From a candidate division LCP-89 bacterium (GTDB taxonomy: Bacteria > Electryoneota > B3-LCP), in contig JALGZU010000179.1 in the NCBI GenBank assembly GCA_025774735.1, forward strand, positions 1 through 7,135: 7,135 nt of DNA, given 5' to 3'. How positions within the stretch are numbered: the stretch's first letter is position 1; every line of letters begins with the position of its first letter. Positions 1 to 6,966 of this stretch are shown piece by piece. The position numbers and the translations under genes are program-made. A model generated the notes under the pieces. It was not told where the DNA came from and made no database searches. It was given only the letters and a program-made list of their open reading frames with translations.

Positions 1-434
1 ATCCCGTTGACGAATAAGACCAGGTTCGTGCCGGTCAACTCTACCAGCACGTGAGACCAGGCGCCCAGCGCCAGCGGCGTCGAACCGGTCACCACGATCT
101 CCCCCATCCCCTCCGGTGTCATCACTGCCGTCGCCAGTCCATCTACTACCTTCAGCGTCCAGGCGTCCGGCTGCGAAGCTGCGTGGAGCAGTACCTGCTC
201 TTCACCGCTGTCATCTTCCAGGTAAACCCAGCATTCCCCCGTCCAGACTTCGCCCGGACTTAGAGAGGGATCCGCGCTCACATCCCCCCAGCACCCCGCA
301 CCTGCATCGATGACGTAGTACTCCTGCCCCAGGGCACTCTTGGTGTGAATCGGGATTGTGAGGAATAGTAGAAGGGAGATAAAGGGGAAGGAGTAACGTT
401 TGATCCTGTTACCGGCAAGCTGTCCTGTGTGCAT
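1..434 (-). CDS. Secreted LamG-like (concanavalin A-like fold) protein, N-terminal part, cut by window edge
   Basis: I translated this frame by hand; it stays open for 144 codons from the ATG at 434 to the left edge, so the C-terminus is missing. Residues 1-36 look like a Sec signal peptide: basic residues (R10, K12, R13), a hydrophobic core at about 16-29 (FPFISLLLFLTIPI), and a likely cleavage after ALG at 36. The mature part is beta-rich and ends with LGAWSHVLVELTG followed by LVLFVNG. This matches the typical LamG/jellyroll pattern of W-x-H-V followed by L-x-x-Y/F-V-N-G. Such domains usually bind sugars or other surface ligands, but the ligand cannot be read here. The start is supported by an AGGTGG Shine-Dalgarno-like sequence just upstream (438-443). 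The gene begins 11 bases after the stop of the DUF362 gene, so it is probably cotranscribed. More domains may follow outside the window. The LamG call is by motif only and is fairly confident. Confidence 0.8.
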   Translation of the reverse strand, partial: MHTGQLAGNRIKRYSFPFISLLLFLTIPIHTKSALGQEYYVIDAGAGCWGDVSADPSLSPGEVWTGECWVYLEDDSGEEQVLLHAASQPDAWTLKVVDGLATAVMTPEGMGEIVVTGSTPLALGAWSHVLVELTGTNLVLFVNG

Positions 435-437
435 AAC

Positions 438-443
438 CCACCT
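438..443 (-). promoter_or_regulatory. Ribosome binding site of the LamG-like gene
   Basis: The minus strand reads AGGTGG, with its AGG core six bases before the ATG at 434. It lies in the 11-base gap after the stop codon of the preceding gene, so translation may be coupled. It supports the choice of this ATG for a gene that is too incomplete to place by length. Confidence 0.6.
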
Positions 444-445
444 GT

Positions 446-1681
446 TTATCCCCAGGTCTTCAAGACCCGGTAAAAATATTTCTCCGTTTGGTTTAAAACG
501 CCCACATCCGTAAATCCGTTCCCCGAAACGGTGGCGACTTCTTCGTAACTGGCAAAAGTGGGATCCGAACTTCGCAGCACTTTGAAGAGCCCCGTGTATT
601 CAGGCGTCGACCAGTGCAGCTTGATGTCCGGAGTCTGGTGCGTAACCGACAGGCCCGCGACCGCCGTAGAAGGATTCTCGACCGTGATCAGGTCGATATC
701 GTCCAGGTTGGCAGTGCCAAGGTTATACGGAGGCTGGGCTGCCGCGTCCAGGTAGCCCGTCATCCCTAAGGTCTGGCAGCCGGCGTCGTCTAATATGTCC
801 CGCCCGATGGCGTCCACGGCCACCCGGTCTTCACCCAGGATGATCCCGTCATGGATCATGTTCGGCGGACTCCAGGTCGATCCGTAGTAGGTTCCGAAAA
901 TCGCATCGAGGATAAAGAGGCTCTCTTGGATCGGCAGTGTATCCCGGATTTGTTGGTTCAGGGCGGGAATGAAGGGATTGCAGTAATTGCCGTGCATATT
1001 CTGGGGGGCATGGATGACGCCGTAGTAATTCTTCATGCTGAACGACGCCCCCGCGCTCTGGTGGCTCTTCAAGGTAGCCACGTTGATCAGATAATCGCAG
1101 TAATCCGTGATGATGCGCGACGGATGCTCCCAGACGTTGTTGACGATCAGGTACATGTCGTCGTAGCCCACTCCGGGGCTGTTGGTGGCGAAAACTCGCA
1201 CTCCTTCGGATCCCGTATTGATCTCGTAACCGGCCGCCATCATCTCCGCTTCGGTCCGGTCGAAGAGGATGATGTTGTTCGCCGGAAAATTGCTGCCGTC
1301 TATGGTCATCTGCTGCAAACCGTTGGTCAGAGCCGCCAGCACCTCCGGGTGAGCCGGCATGTTGCTGTTGATGCAGTTGATCTTGATCCCGATGACGCTC
1401 TCCAGGTTGATGCCCGGCAGCACCGACCGGTAAGCCTCGCCGATGTCGTCGATGCCCGTGTAGCGCCGCATGGCTTCATCCATCATCACCTGAGCAATGT
1501 CGGCCATAACCTGGCTGCCTGAGTGAGCCGATTCGTCCTGTACCATCACCACCCGGACTTCATCCAGCAAATCCGAAGCCTTCGATGGGCGGATAAGATG
1601 AGGTGTAATCCCGGGAGGCAGGCTGAGAGCCGCAGCTGCCGCTGAACTCATCTTGATAAACTTGCGCCGGGTGATCTTCAT
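446..1681 (-). CDS. Tat-exported DUF362-like protein with C-terminal FN3-like domain (copy 2)
   Basis: The 411-residue product begins with a Tat signal: TRRKFIK at 4-10 fits the S/T-R-R-x-F-L-K consensus, followed by an Ala/Leu-rich segment (13-22). Residues ~43-335 resemble DUF362 (PF04015), with SVIGIKINCINS (95-106), HPEV (111-114), MKNYYG (216-221) and GIILGEDRVAVDA (279-291). DUF362 has no settled function; some members carry 4Fe-4S ferredoxin motifs, but no CxxCxxC cluster motif is seen here. Residues ~341-411 look like a fibronectin type III-like domain (LHWSTPEYTGLFKVLRS, then KYFYRVLKTWG). Export through Tat suggests that the protein folds, perhaps with a cofactor, before export. It is a clear paralogue of the gene immediately upstream, from which it is separated by 50 bases. 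The Shine-Dalgarno region (TTAGAGACG before ATG) is weak. The family call is from motifs and I am fairly sure of it; the substrate and role are unknown. Confidence 0.87.
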   Translation of the reverse strand: MKITRRKFIKMSSAAAAALSLPPGITPHLIRPSKASDLLDEVRVVMVQDESAHSGSQVMADIAQVMMDEAMRRYTGIDDIGEAYRSVLPGINLESVIGIKINCINSNMPAHPEVLAALTNGLQQMTIDGSNFPANNIILFDRTEAEMMAAGYEINTGSEGVRVFATNSPGVGYDDMYLIVNNVWEHPSRIITDYCDYLINVATLKSHQSAGASFSMKNYYGVIHAPQNMHGNYCNPFIPALNQQIRDTLPIQESLFILDAIFGTYYGSTWSPPNMIHDGIILGEDRVAVDAIGRDILDDAGCQTLGMTGYLDAAAQPPYNLGTANLDDIDLITVENPSTAVAGLSVTHQTPDIKLHWSTPEYTGLFKVLRSSDPTFASYEEVATVSGNGFTDVGVLNQTEKYFYRVLKTWG

Positions 1682-1731
1682 CGTCTCTAATACTCTCTAT
1701 ATCCTGTCGTTATCTTCTCTACCGTCCCCGG

Positions 1732-2994
1732 TCACCAGGTCTTCACGACGCGATAAAAGTACTTCTCGGTCAGACCGAGAACTCCCGCATCTGTGTAAGT
1801 CGTCTCGAACGTCGTCCCCAGCTCCTCAAAACTGGCAAACTGAGGATCCAGGCTCCGCTGCACCTTGAACAATCCCGTGTACTCCGGCGTCGTCCAGTTC
1901 AAGATCACGTCTGGATCGCTGTGAACGACCGAAACGGTATCGACCGCGGAAGAAGGATCGTCCACCTCCACCACATCGACCTGCGAGAGGTTGGCGGTGC
2001 CTAAATTGTAGGGAGGCTCCGCCGCTGTGTCCACGTGCCCCGACATGCCGAGGGTGGGACACCCCGCGTCCGCCAGGATGTCGCGGCAGTAGGCGTCCAC
2101 CGCCACCCGGTCCTCGCCCAGGATGATCCCCTTATAATTCATGTTAGGTGAACCGCCGGGACCCCCGTAATAACACCCGAATATCCCATCAACGATGAAG
2201 AGTGTCTCCTGGATCGGCAGAACGTCGCGAATCTGCTGGTTCAGCGCCGGGACGTAGGGGTCGCAGTATCCCCCGTGCAGCGACCCGGGAGACTGGATCG
2301 AGCCATAGTGATTCTTCATAGTAAACGTCACCCCGCCGAAACTGTGATTCTTCAACACCGCGAAACTGACCAGGTAGTCGCAGTAATCCGTCATGATTCG
2401 CGAGGGATGCTGATTCGATCCGTTCACGTTGATGGTCTGGTTGCTGTAACCGCTGTACTGGTTGCTGAAACAGCGCACCCCGGTTGCCCCCGTGTTGATG
2501 GTATACCCCGCGTTCTGAAGTTCCCAGGTGCTGCGCTCCCAGATAATGATGTTGTTCATCGGAAACGGAGTGCCGCCGAACTGCATCTCCAGCAGGCCGT
2601 TGACCAGCCCGTTGACCACTTCCGGATGGGTCGAGAGCGAGCTGTTGATGCAGTTTACCTTGATGCCGATTACGCTCTCTTCGCTGATGCCCGGAAAGAC
2701 CGACTGATACGCCTCACCGATATCCGTCATACCGGTGTACTGGCGGATGGCTTCGTCCATCATCACCCGGGTGACGCTGGATTGTATCTGCGTCCCCGAA
2801 TTCGAAGCGCTGTCCCGCACCACCACGATCCGGGGATCGTCCGTCGGACCGGAACCGCGCGCCGTTCGGCTGAGGATATGAAACGGGCCTGTTGGAATGC
2901 TCAGCGCAACCGCCGCCGCTGCTGCCGACTTGATAAATTCGCGGCGGTCAACCCCGTTCGAAGGTCTGGATTGATCCCGCTTCGGCTTTCCCAT
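1732..2994 (-). CDS. Tat-exported DUF362-like protein with C-terminal FN3-like domain (copy 1)
   Basis: This is a paralogue of the next gene; more than half of the residues agree and the core blocks are near-identical (MMDEA, YTG, DIGEAY, SVIGIK, NCINS, HPSRI, TDYCDYL, PALNQQIRD, GIILGEDRVAVDA, PPYNLGTANL). I prefer the ATG at 2994 (420 residues) to the in-frame ATG at 3003 (423 residues). AAGGA at 3003-3007 is eight bases from the inner ATG, whereas it overlaps the outer one. The Tat motif DRREFIK lies at about residues 16-22 and is followed by an Ala-rich hydrophobic stretch. A DUF362-like domain covers about 55-345 and an FN3-like domain the last ~70 residues, ending in KTW. No 4Fe-4S motif is visible. 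Expected location is periplasmic or extracellular. The gene follows a 133-base AT-rich gap with a promoter-like sequence, so it may be the first gene of the DUF362-DUF362-LamG operon. The function is unknown. Confidence 0.87.
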   Translation of the reverse strand: MGKPKRDQSRPSNGVDRREFIKSAAAAAVALSIPTGPFHILSRTARGSGPTDDPRIVVVRDSASNSGTQIQSSVTRVMMDEAIRQYTGMTDIGEAYQSVFPGISEESVIGIKVNCINSSLSTHPEVVNGLVNGLLEMQFGGTPFPMNNIIIWERSTWELQNAGYTINTGATGVRCFSNQYSGYSNQTINVNGSNQHPSRIMTDYCDYLVSFAVLKNHSFGGVTFTMKNHYGSIQSPGSLHGGYCDPYVPALNQQIRDVLPIQETLFIVDGIFGCYYGGPGGSPNMNYKGIILGEDRVAVDAYCRDILADAGCPTLGMSGHVDTAAEPPYNLGTANLSQVDVVEVDDPSSAVDTVSVVHSDPDVILNWTTPEYTGLFKVQRSLDPQFASFEELGTTFETTYTDAGVLGLTEKYFYRVVKTW

Positions 2995-3002
2995 TGCAAC
3001 CA

Positions 3003-3007
3003 TCCTT
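3003..3007 (-). promoter_or_regulatory. Ribosome binding site that decides the start of DUF362 copy 1
   Basis: The minus strand reads AAGGA, then eight bases, then the ATG at 2994. The alternative ATG at 3003 overlaps this motif and has no spacing from it. The inner ATG is therefore the better start, shortening the protein by three residues. Confidence 0.6.
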
Positions 3008-3058
3008 GTCTGAAGTTGACCCGATCTGAAGATAGTCTATTAGTCCCTTAATCTAATT

Positions 3059-3087
3059 AATTTACGAAAAAAACGACCGGAAATCAA
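3059..3087 (-). promoter_or_regulatory. Putative sigma70-like promoter of the DUF362 operon
   Basis: On the minus strand, TTGATT (3082-3087) and TAAATT (3059-3064) are separated by exactly 17 bases. They match TTGACA and TATAAT at four of six positions each. Transcription would start near 3052, giving a leader of roughly 55-60 bases before the ATG at 2994. The whole gap is AT-rich, so chance matches are likely. I see no convincing hairpin terminator after the barrel gene, so read-through from upstream is also possible. Confidence 0.45.
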
Positions 3088-3127
3088 GTAATAACATTTT
3101 CCATTGTTACATTTTTGCCATGCCACA

Positions 3128-6100
3128 TCAGAACCGCGCGCTCAAGCGTACTTCGAGGCTCCAGGTGTAATTGGATTCGCCGCTGCTATACGAAAACATG
3201 TAATCGCCGTCGTAACGGAACCGTAGCAGCAGCCTGCGCAGCAGTGACCAGTCCAGGCGGCTGTATCCCCCCAGCAGCAGGAGCGACTCCTCCACCGGTT
3301 CACTCTGCTTCGAAAAGGTCGCACTTAAATCCATCCGGTAGACCCCCTCCCCCAACCGCCACGGCAGGGCAAAACGCTGGTCCAGGTAACCCCCGGGTGA
3401 GATGGAAACGCTTCGCAGCAGCGGCTCATCGACGCTGCTGACGTAAACCTGCCCGCGAGTGTACGTCCTGGAAGACCAGCGCCGGTACCACTCTACCCCG
3501 GGTCGGTGCTCAATCTCGTCGCCCTCGGAGGTAAAAATCCTCTTCAGGCTGTATTTCCAGAAAATCTGGTCGCTGGATCGCGGCTTCCACTCTACCCTCG
3601 TCGTGAAGTACTGCTCCGTCGGCGACACAGTCGAACGCACCTCCGATATGGATTGATAGTAGAGCCAGTGCGAGTGCGGAGCCCAGGTCACCTGCATGGC
3701 GTCTGAATCGTACCGGTAACTCATCACGTTTGATGGATAATCGCTCCAACTCGAACCAAGATCGAAGAAACCGATATCCTCGTTGATACTGAGGAGCGAA
3801 TCCTCGGCGTTCCGGGCGACATTCAACCGCAGAGACACAGGATTTAACAGCGACAAGTACACCCCTGGAGTCAGGTCGATCTGAGCGATCCCCTCCCGCT
3901 CGAATCCCAGGTTTCTCTCCTCTGCTGAAGCGTCGTAATCGCCCTGCCGGTAAGCTGCTTCTCCGTGAATATAGGTCGTCAGCCCGGGGATCAGGTTCCG
4001 GGTGTACAGGGTCGCCCGCGGAGCCATCTCCTCGCGGTCCGGCTGATACGCCGCATCCCCTGTTGCCTTCTCGCTCGCCGACCAGCGCACTTCCGGGAAG
4101 AAATTGAGTTTCGCACCCGGTACGATCGACCAGCGCGTCAGCACCGACTTCGTCCGCAGGGAGATCTCCTCGGACGGGCTCCCCCCCAGGGAATCGAACC
4201 TGACCTGGCTCAAACGGGTGATCACGTGCAGCCGGCTGCTGCGGATGCGCAGCGCCTCCAGCAGGCCCGGTAAAAAGGCCGTTTCAATACCCAGCGATCC
4301 GATCCAGCGTTCTCGGTCCAAAGAATCCGCTGTCGCGTCGAAATAATCCAGTGTCCCGAACGTAGATGTCCCGCTTACAGGAGAGTACTGGCCGCTGAAA
4401 CGGTAATTGCGCTCGCTTCCCTCCTCGCCCCGCCGCTCGGACGTCCCTCCTGAAAGCCGCAACCGGCCACTCGGTTCGTAACGGATGCTGAAGGCATCCT
4501 CCCCCTTCAGCGCGCCGAATTCGGTGGCGCGGCTGTCCAGCGTCGCCAGGCTGTCAGACAGGTTCAGCCATTTCCCGCTGAAGGTCCAGGCCTGGCGGTT
4601 GAAACTGCCCTCGAGCGCGTAACCCCTGGCGAATTCGGAACCGCCTTCGTCACTCTCCCCGGCGCCGAAGGCCGCCAGTAACTGGCCGTCCCCGCCGAGA
4701 AAATCCCCGCGCAGTTCCGCGGCTGCTTGAGCCCCCCTGATCGCTCCCGGGCGGCCACCGCTCAGGCTGTCGGCACGGCTCTCGCCCTTCTCGAATCCCG
4801 ATACGGCCACCTGCAGGGCGTCCCCTTGCGAAACCACGATCTCCCCGGACGTATAGAACTCCCCGATCTCTTCCTCCTGCAGCCGGTACTGGTACTCCAC
4901 CTCGATGACGTCACCTTGGTTCAACAACTCCCAGCCGATGAAAGTGAACCAGAAATTCCCCAGGGTGTAATTCAGCGAGTACTCGTCGTCGGAGAGGAGC
5001 CGGCTGTTCAGGTAAACCCGGGCGCTCCCGATCAGCAGGTCCTGGTGCTTGAGGATGTAGATCGGCCCCTGGGAACCGTTGAAATACTCGCGCTCCGCGT
5101 GAGTGATCACCTCCCCAGCGGTTACATCCCCCCGCAGCAGGCTCCGCCTCTTCCGTTCACTGCGGGGACCGGCTTCCAGCATGGCGGATCCCCCCCGCAG
5201 CGTGGTACTGCCGAAAAACGGATCGAATGTCTGCTGGGTCGTGATCCGGTTGCCACCCTCCGCGCGCCGCAGTAAATCCCCTTCGATGCCCCGGTAGGTC
5301 GCCCCGTACAGCACTTTGTCAGGATCGGTGTTGTCGTAGAGCCCGTTGATGCTGCGCCCCGAACCGTGCCGCAAATACGGCTGCAACCGCCCCCAGTACC
5401 GGTCCTCGTTCCCCTCATCATCCGTGCGGATCAGGTAGTTATAAGAACCCGTCAAGCCCAGTTCCGTTTCGCCCCCCGGCAGCACCCGTAGTCCCTCCTC
5501 GTCCCAGCGGATTCGGGGCTGTTTGTGGGGCTCAGCGTATGCTCCCGTCGCCTCCTCGTAGATCAGTGGCTCCAGGAAAAGCTCGCTGGAGAGGTTCAGC
5601 ACGTCCAGAGCGGTTTCACCCTGCCCGAAAATCACCCCCGCGGCGCTGCCGGCCCGGCGGTAGCCGTCGGCATATCCCCCCCGGCTTGCGTCGAAGAGCA
5701 CCCAGGTCTCCGGCTGACCCGTCTGCGGATCCTCCCGTTGATACTGCAGCAGGCCCCGGTCGGTGGCGAACCACAACTCCGTCTGCGATCCGTAAAGATC
5801 GAAAACCTCGTAGCCTGCCAGCCGCTTTTCCCTTTCGAACGGATAGATGCGCCGGCTCTCCCGTTCGCAGATGTCTACCTCGGAATCGTGCAGAAAATAG
5901 AGTAAACCGCCGGCTTCGGCTATGGCCTGCCACTCCGTGCTCCGCAAACCCTCCTCTATACCCATAAAGGACCAGTTCTGCTGTCGCGTCGAATAAATGT
6001 CGATGCCCTGCTCGCCGAAAAACCAGAGCTCGCTTCCATAACGGCGCAGCTCCCGGTAAGCCCCCCCCTTCAGCCCGTCCGCAGCGCCGAAGCGCAGGAA

Positions 6101-6130
6101 CGTCTCCGTATCCTTTTCGTAGCGCAGCAC
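3128..6130 (-). CDS. Propeller / outer-membrane beta-barrel protein, C-terminal 1000 residues (downstream of a frameshift)
   Basis: This is the main part of a gene whose N-terminus lies in another frame at 6131-6627; the GTG at 6130 has no ribosome binding site and sits inside a propeller blade. Residues 1-147 hold the rest of blade 4 and blades 5-7 of a Reg_prop-like propeller (ELWFFGEQGIDIY, LLYFLHDSEVDI, ELWFATDRGLLQY). Residues ~150-430 form a beta-rich linker, including ARVYLNSRLLSDDEYSLNY (370-388) and GDVIEVEYQYR (406-416). This resembles small sandwich domains preceding barrels in surface proteins of the FCB type, but that comparison is from memory. Residues ~430-1000 show alternating polar and hydrophobic/aromatic strands with charged loops, and the protein ends WSLEVRLSARF. 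A terminal Phe after an amphipathic strand is the usual recognition signal of the BAM machinery. I infer an outer-membrane barrel carrying a propeller. The barrel family and function are not recognised. With the frame repaired the protein would have 1166 residues. Confidence 0.8.
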   Translation of the reverse strand: MLRYEKDTETFLRFGAADGLKGGAYRELRRYGSELWFFGEQGIDIYSTRQQNWSFMGIEEGLRSTEWQAIAEAGGLLYFLHDSEVDICERESRRIYPFEREKRLAGYEVFDLYGSQTELWFATDRGLLQYQREDPQTGQPETWVLFDASRGGYADGYRRAGSAAGVIFGQGETALDVLNLSSELFLEPLIYEEATGAYAEPHKQPRIRWDEEGLRVLPGGETELGLTGSYNYLIRTDDEGNEDRYWGRLQPYLRHGSGRSINGLYDNTDPDKVLYGATYRGIEGDLLRRAEGGNRITTQQTFDPFFGSTTLRGGSAMLEAGPRSERKRRSLLRGDVTAGEVITHAEREYFNGSQGPIYILKHQDLLIGSARVYLNSRLLSDDEYSLNYTLGNFWFTFIGWELLNQGDVIEVEYQYRLQEEEIGEFYTSGEIVVSQGDALQVAVSGFEKGESRADSLSGGRPGAIRGAQAAAELRGDFLGGDGQLLAAFGAGESDEGGSEFARGYALEGSFNRQAWTFSGKWLNLSDSLATLDSRATEFGALKGEDAFSIRYEPSGRLRLSGGTSERRGEEGSERNYRFSGQYSPVSGTSTFGTLDYFDATADSLDRERWIGSLGIETAFLPGLLEALRIRSSRLHVITRLSQVRFDSLGGSPSEEISLRTKSVLTRWSIVPGAKLNFFPEVRWSASEKATGDAAYQPDREEMAPRATLYTRNLIPGLTTYIHGEAAYRQGDYDASAEERNLGFEREGIAQIDLTPGVYLSLLNPVSLRLNVARNAEDSLLSINEDIGFFDLGSSWSDYPSNVMSYRYDSDAMQVTWAPHSHWLYYQSISEVRSTVSPTEQYFTTRVEWKPRSSDQIFWKYSLKRIFTSEGDEIEHRPGVEWYRRWSSRTYTRGQVYVSSVDEPLLRSVSISPGGYLDQRFALPWRLGEGVYRMDLSATFSKQSEPVEESLLLLGGYSRLDWSLLRRLLLRFRYDGDYMFSYSSGESNYTWSLEVRLSARF

Positions 6131-6627
6131 CCGGCCGATGCGAAATAGACGTAGTCATCTTCCACCACAATCTGCCCGATCTGTCGCGCCCCGGCGGGCC
6201 AGCCCGGCTGCGTCAGGGTAAATCCCTCCCACTGTTCGATCAGCCGGTCGAAGCGGGCCGCACCGCTGTCGCTGCCCACCCAGACGTAGTCCTCTTCGAA
6301 CGCCAGGCAGGTGAGACGCCCGGGCGGTAATCCTTCGGCGGATGTGAAAACGTACCGCCCCCCCGAATAAAGGTCGATATAACCCGCAGCCGAATCGGAA
6401 AGAGCCCAGAGCTGTTCGCCGTCAGAGACGATTTCATAAGGTCTGAAATAGGGGAATTCGGGAAAAACTTCGGGAATGAAGAGCTCGCCTTCAGCGTCAT
6501 AGCGGTAAAAGCCCGCTGGGGTCGTGGTCCAGGTACTGTTGTCGATGGACAGAACCCACTGCGGCTGACGGGTCCAGGCGGACGCAGATCGGCCTCCTGC
6601 AAGCGTAGCCGCTAACAAAAATACCAT
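6070..6627 (-). CDS. N-terminal part of the propeller/beta-barrel protein (signal peptide and blades 1-4), frameshifted
   Basis: The ATG at 6627 gives 185 residues, of which the first ~166 make sense and the last ~19 (AGCCATKRIRRRSCASALRTG) are an out-of-frame tail. A signal peptide ends near SASA at 14-17. Propeller-like repeats follow: STWTTTPAGFYRY (31-43), QLWALSDSAAGYIDLY (72-87), YVWVGSDSGAARFD (114-127), and YVYFASAG (159-166), which is interrupted. The interrupted blade continues in the other frame as VLRYEKDTETFLRFG at 6130. Inserting one base in the GGG run at 6130-6132 restores a single 1166-codon frame. The start is uncertain: there is no Shine-Dalgarno sequence before this ATG, and the hydrophobic signal starts abruptly. 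In-frame codons upstream (from a CTG at 6654, DKSRHIIL) would supply the missing basic n-region. The gene may be a pseudogene, or the frameshift may be a sequencing or assembly error. Confidence 0.75.
   Translation of the reverse strand: MVFLLAATLAGGRSASAWTRQPQWVLSIDNSTWTTTPAGFYRYDAEGELFIPEVFPEFPYFRPYEIVSDGEQLWALSDSAAGYIDLYSGGRYVFTSAEGLPPGRLTCLAFEEDYVWVGSDSGAARFDRLIEQWEGFTLTQPGWPAGARQIGQIVVEDDYVYFASAGCCATKRIRRRSCASALRTG
6130..6132 (-). other. Frameshift junction in the propeller/beta-barrel gene
   Basis: The minus strand reads GCC GGG TGC here. Upstream codons make sense in one frame and downstream codons in another; a net gain of one base (GGGG) joins them as FASAGVLRY. No canonical X-XXY-YYZ slippery heptamer is seen in the reading frame at this spot, which argues against programmed -1 frameshifting. 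A short G run is a common place for indels. Confidence 0.75.
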
Positions 6628-6740
6628 GAGGATGATGTGGCGGGATTTATCCAGAATGCTGCCTGCTTTGGTGGTCGGTTCGGTCTGCCTTGAGGTACCC
6701 TTCCCCGCACTGGACGCGCGGAATTGACTCGGTTACTAAA

Positions 6741-6769
6741 ATAATACCACAACTTGCCCTTAAAATCAA
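6741..6769 (-). promoter_or_regulatory. Sigma70-like promoter of the propeller/beta-barrel gene
   Basis: On the minus strand, TTGATT (6764-6769) and TATTAT (6741-6746) are spaced by 17 bases. They match the -35 and -10 consensus at four and five of six positions. Transcription would start near 6734, leaving a leader of about 107 bases before the ATG at 6627. This is the best promoter match I found in the window, and its position before the first gene fits. The leader shows no riboswitch class that I recognise. Confidence 0.6.
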
Positions 6770-6870
6770 GCAGAAAGAGCCAATTGCTCGACTGGCAAAG
6801 GACTGGATGATGATGGGGAGAAAAAAAAGGCAGGATTTCCAGTTAGCCATTTACGCCTGCTTTGTCCGCG

Positions 6871-6897
6871 GTCATTCCTGCGGACGCAGGAATCCAG
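6871..6897. repeat. Palindromic repeat of the GTCATTCC-type family
   Basis: The perfect 8-bp arms ATTCCTGC (6874-6881) and GCAGGAAT (6886-6893) enclose a GGAC loop, flanked by GTC and CCAG. This layout matches the widespread bacterial small repeat whose typical form is GTCATTCC, a short GC palindrome, then GGAATCCAG. Translating such repeats gives the familiar false peptide LDSRFRGND; here the minus strand gives LDSCVRRND. The family match is from memory. Copy number in this genome cannot be seen from one window. Confidence 0.6.
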
Positions 6898-6966
6898 AGA
6901 AGCTAATAGAACTCCGATCTGTATCCCCTTTTGCTTTCCCCTCATTCCTGGTTGTAGTAAATGTAG

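Noticed and set aside
851..1522. A 223-codon plus-strand open frame opposite DUF362 copy 2, and a similar 258-codon one at 2275-3051 opposite copy 1
   Set aside because: Both are antisense shadows of the paralogous DUF362 genes. Their resemblance to each other follows from the homology of the sense genes, and their His/Arg/Asp-rich translations show no recognisable domain.
3088..3120. A possible terminator after the barrel gene (TAACA / TGTTA stem)
   Set aside because: The stem has only five AT-rich base pairs and no proper T-run on the minus strand, so it is too weak to call.
6628..6734. A possible riboswitch in the leader of the barrel gene
   Set aside because: I compared it with the c-di-GMP and cobalamin consensus cores from memory and found no convincing match.
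6647..6850. A 67-codon minus-strand open frame beginning MANWKSCLFFL
   Set aside because: It spans the best promoter in the window and overlaps the leader of the barrel gene in another frame. The hydrophobic start comes from AT-rich DNA and the rest has no domain character.
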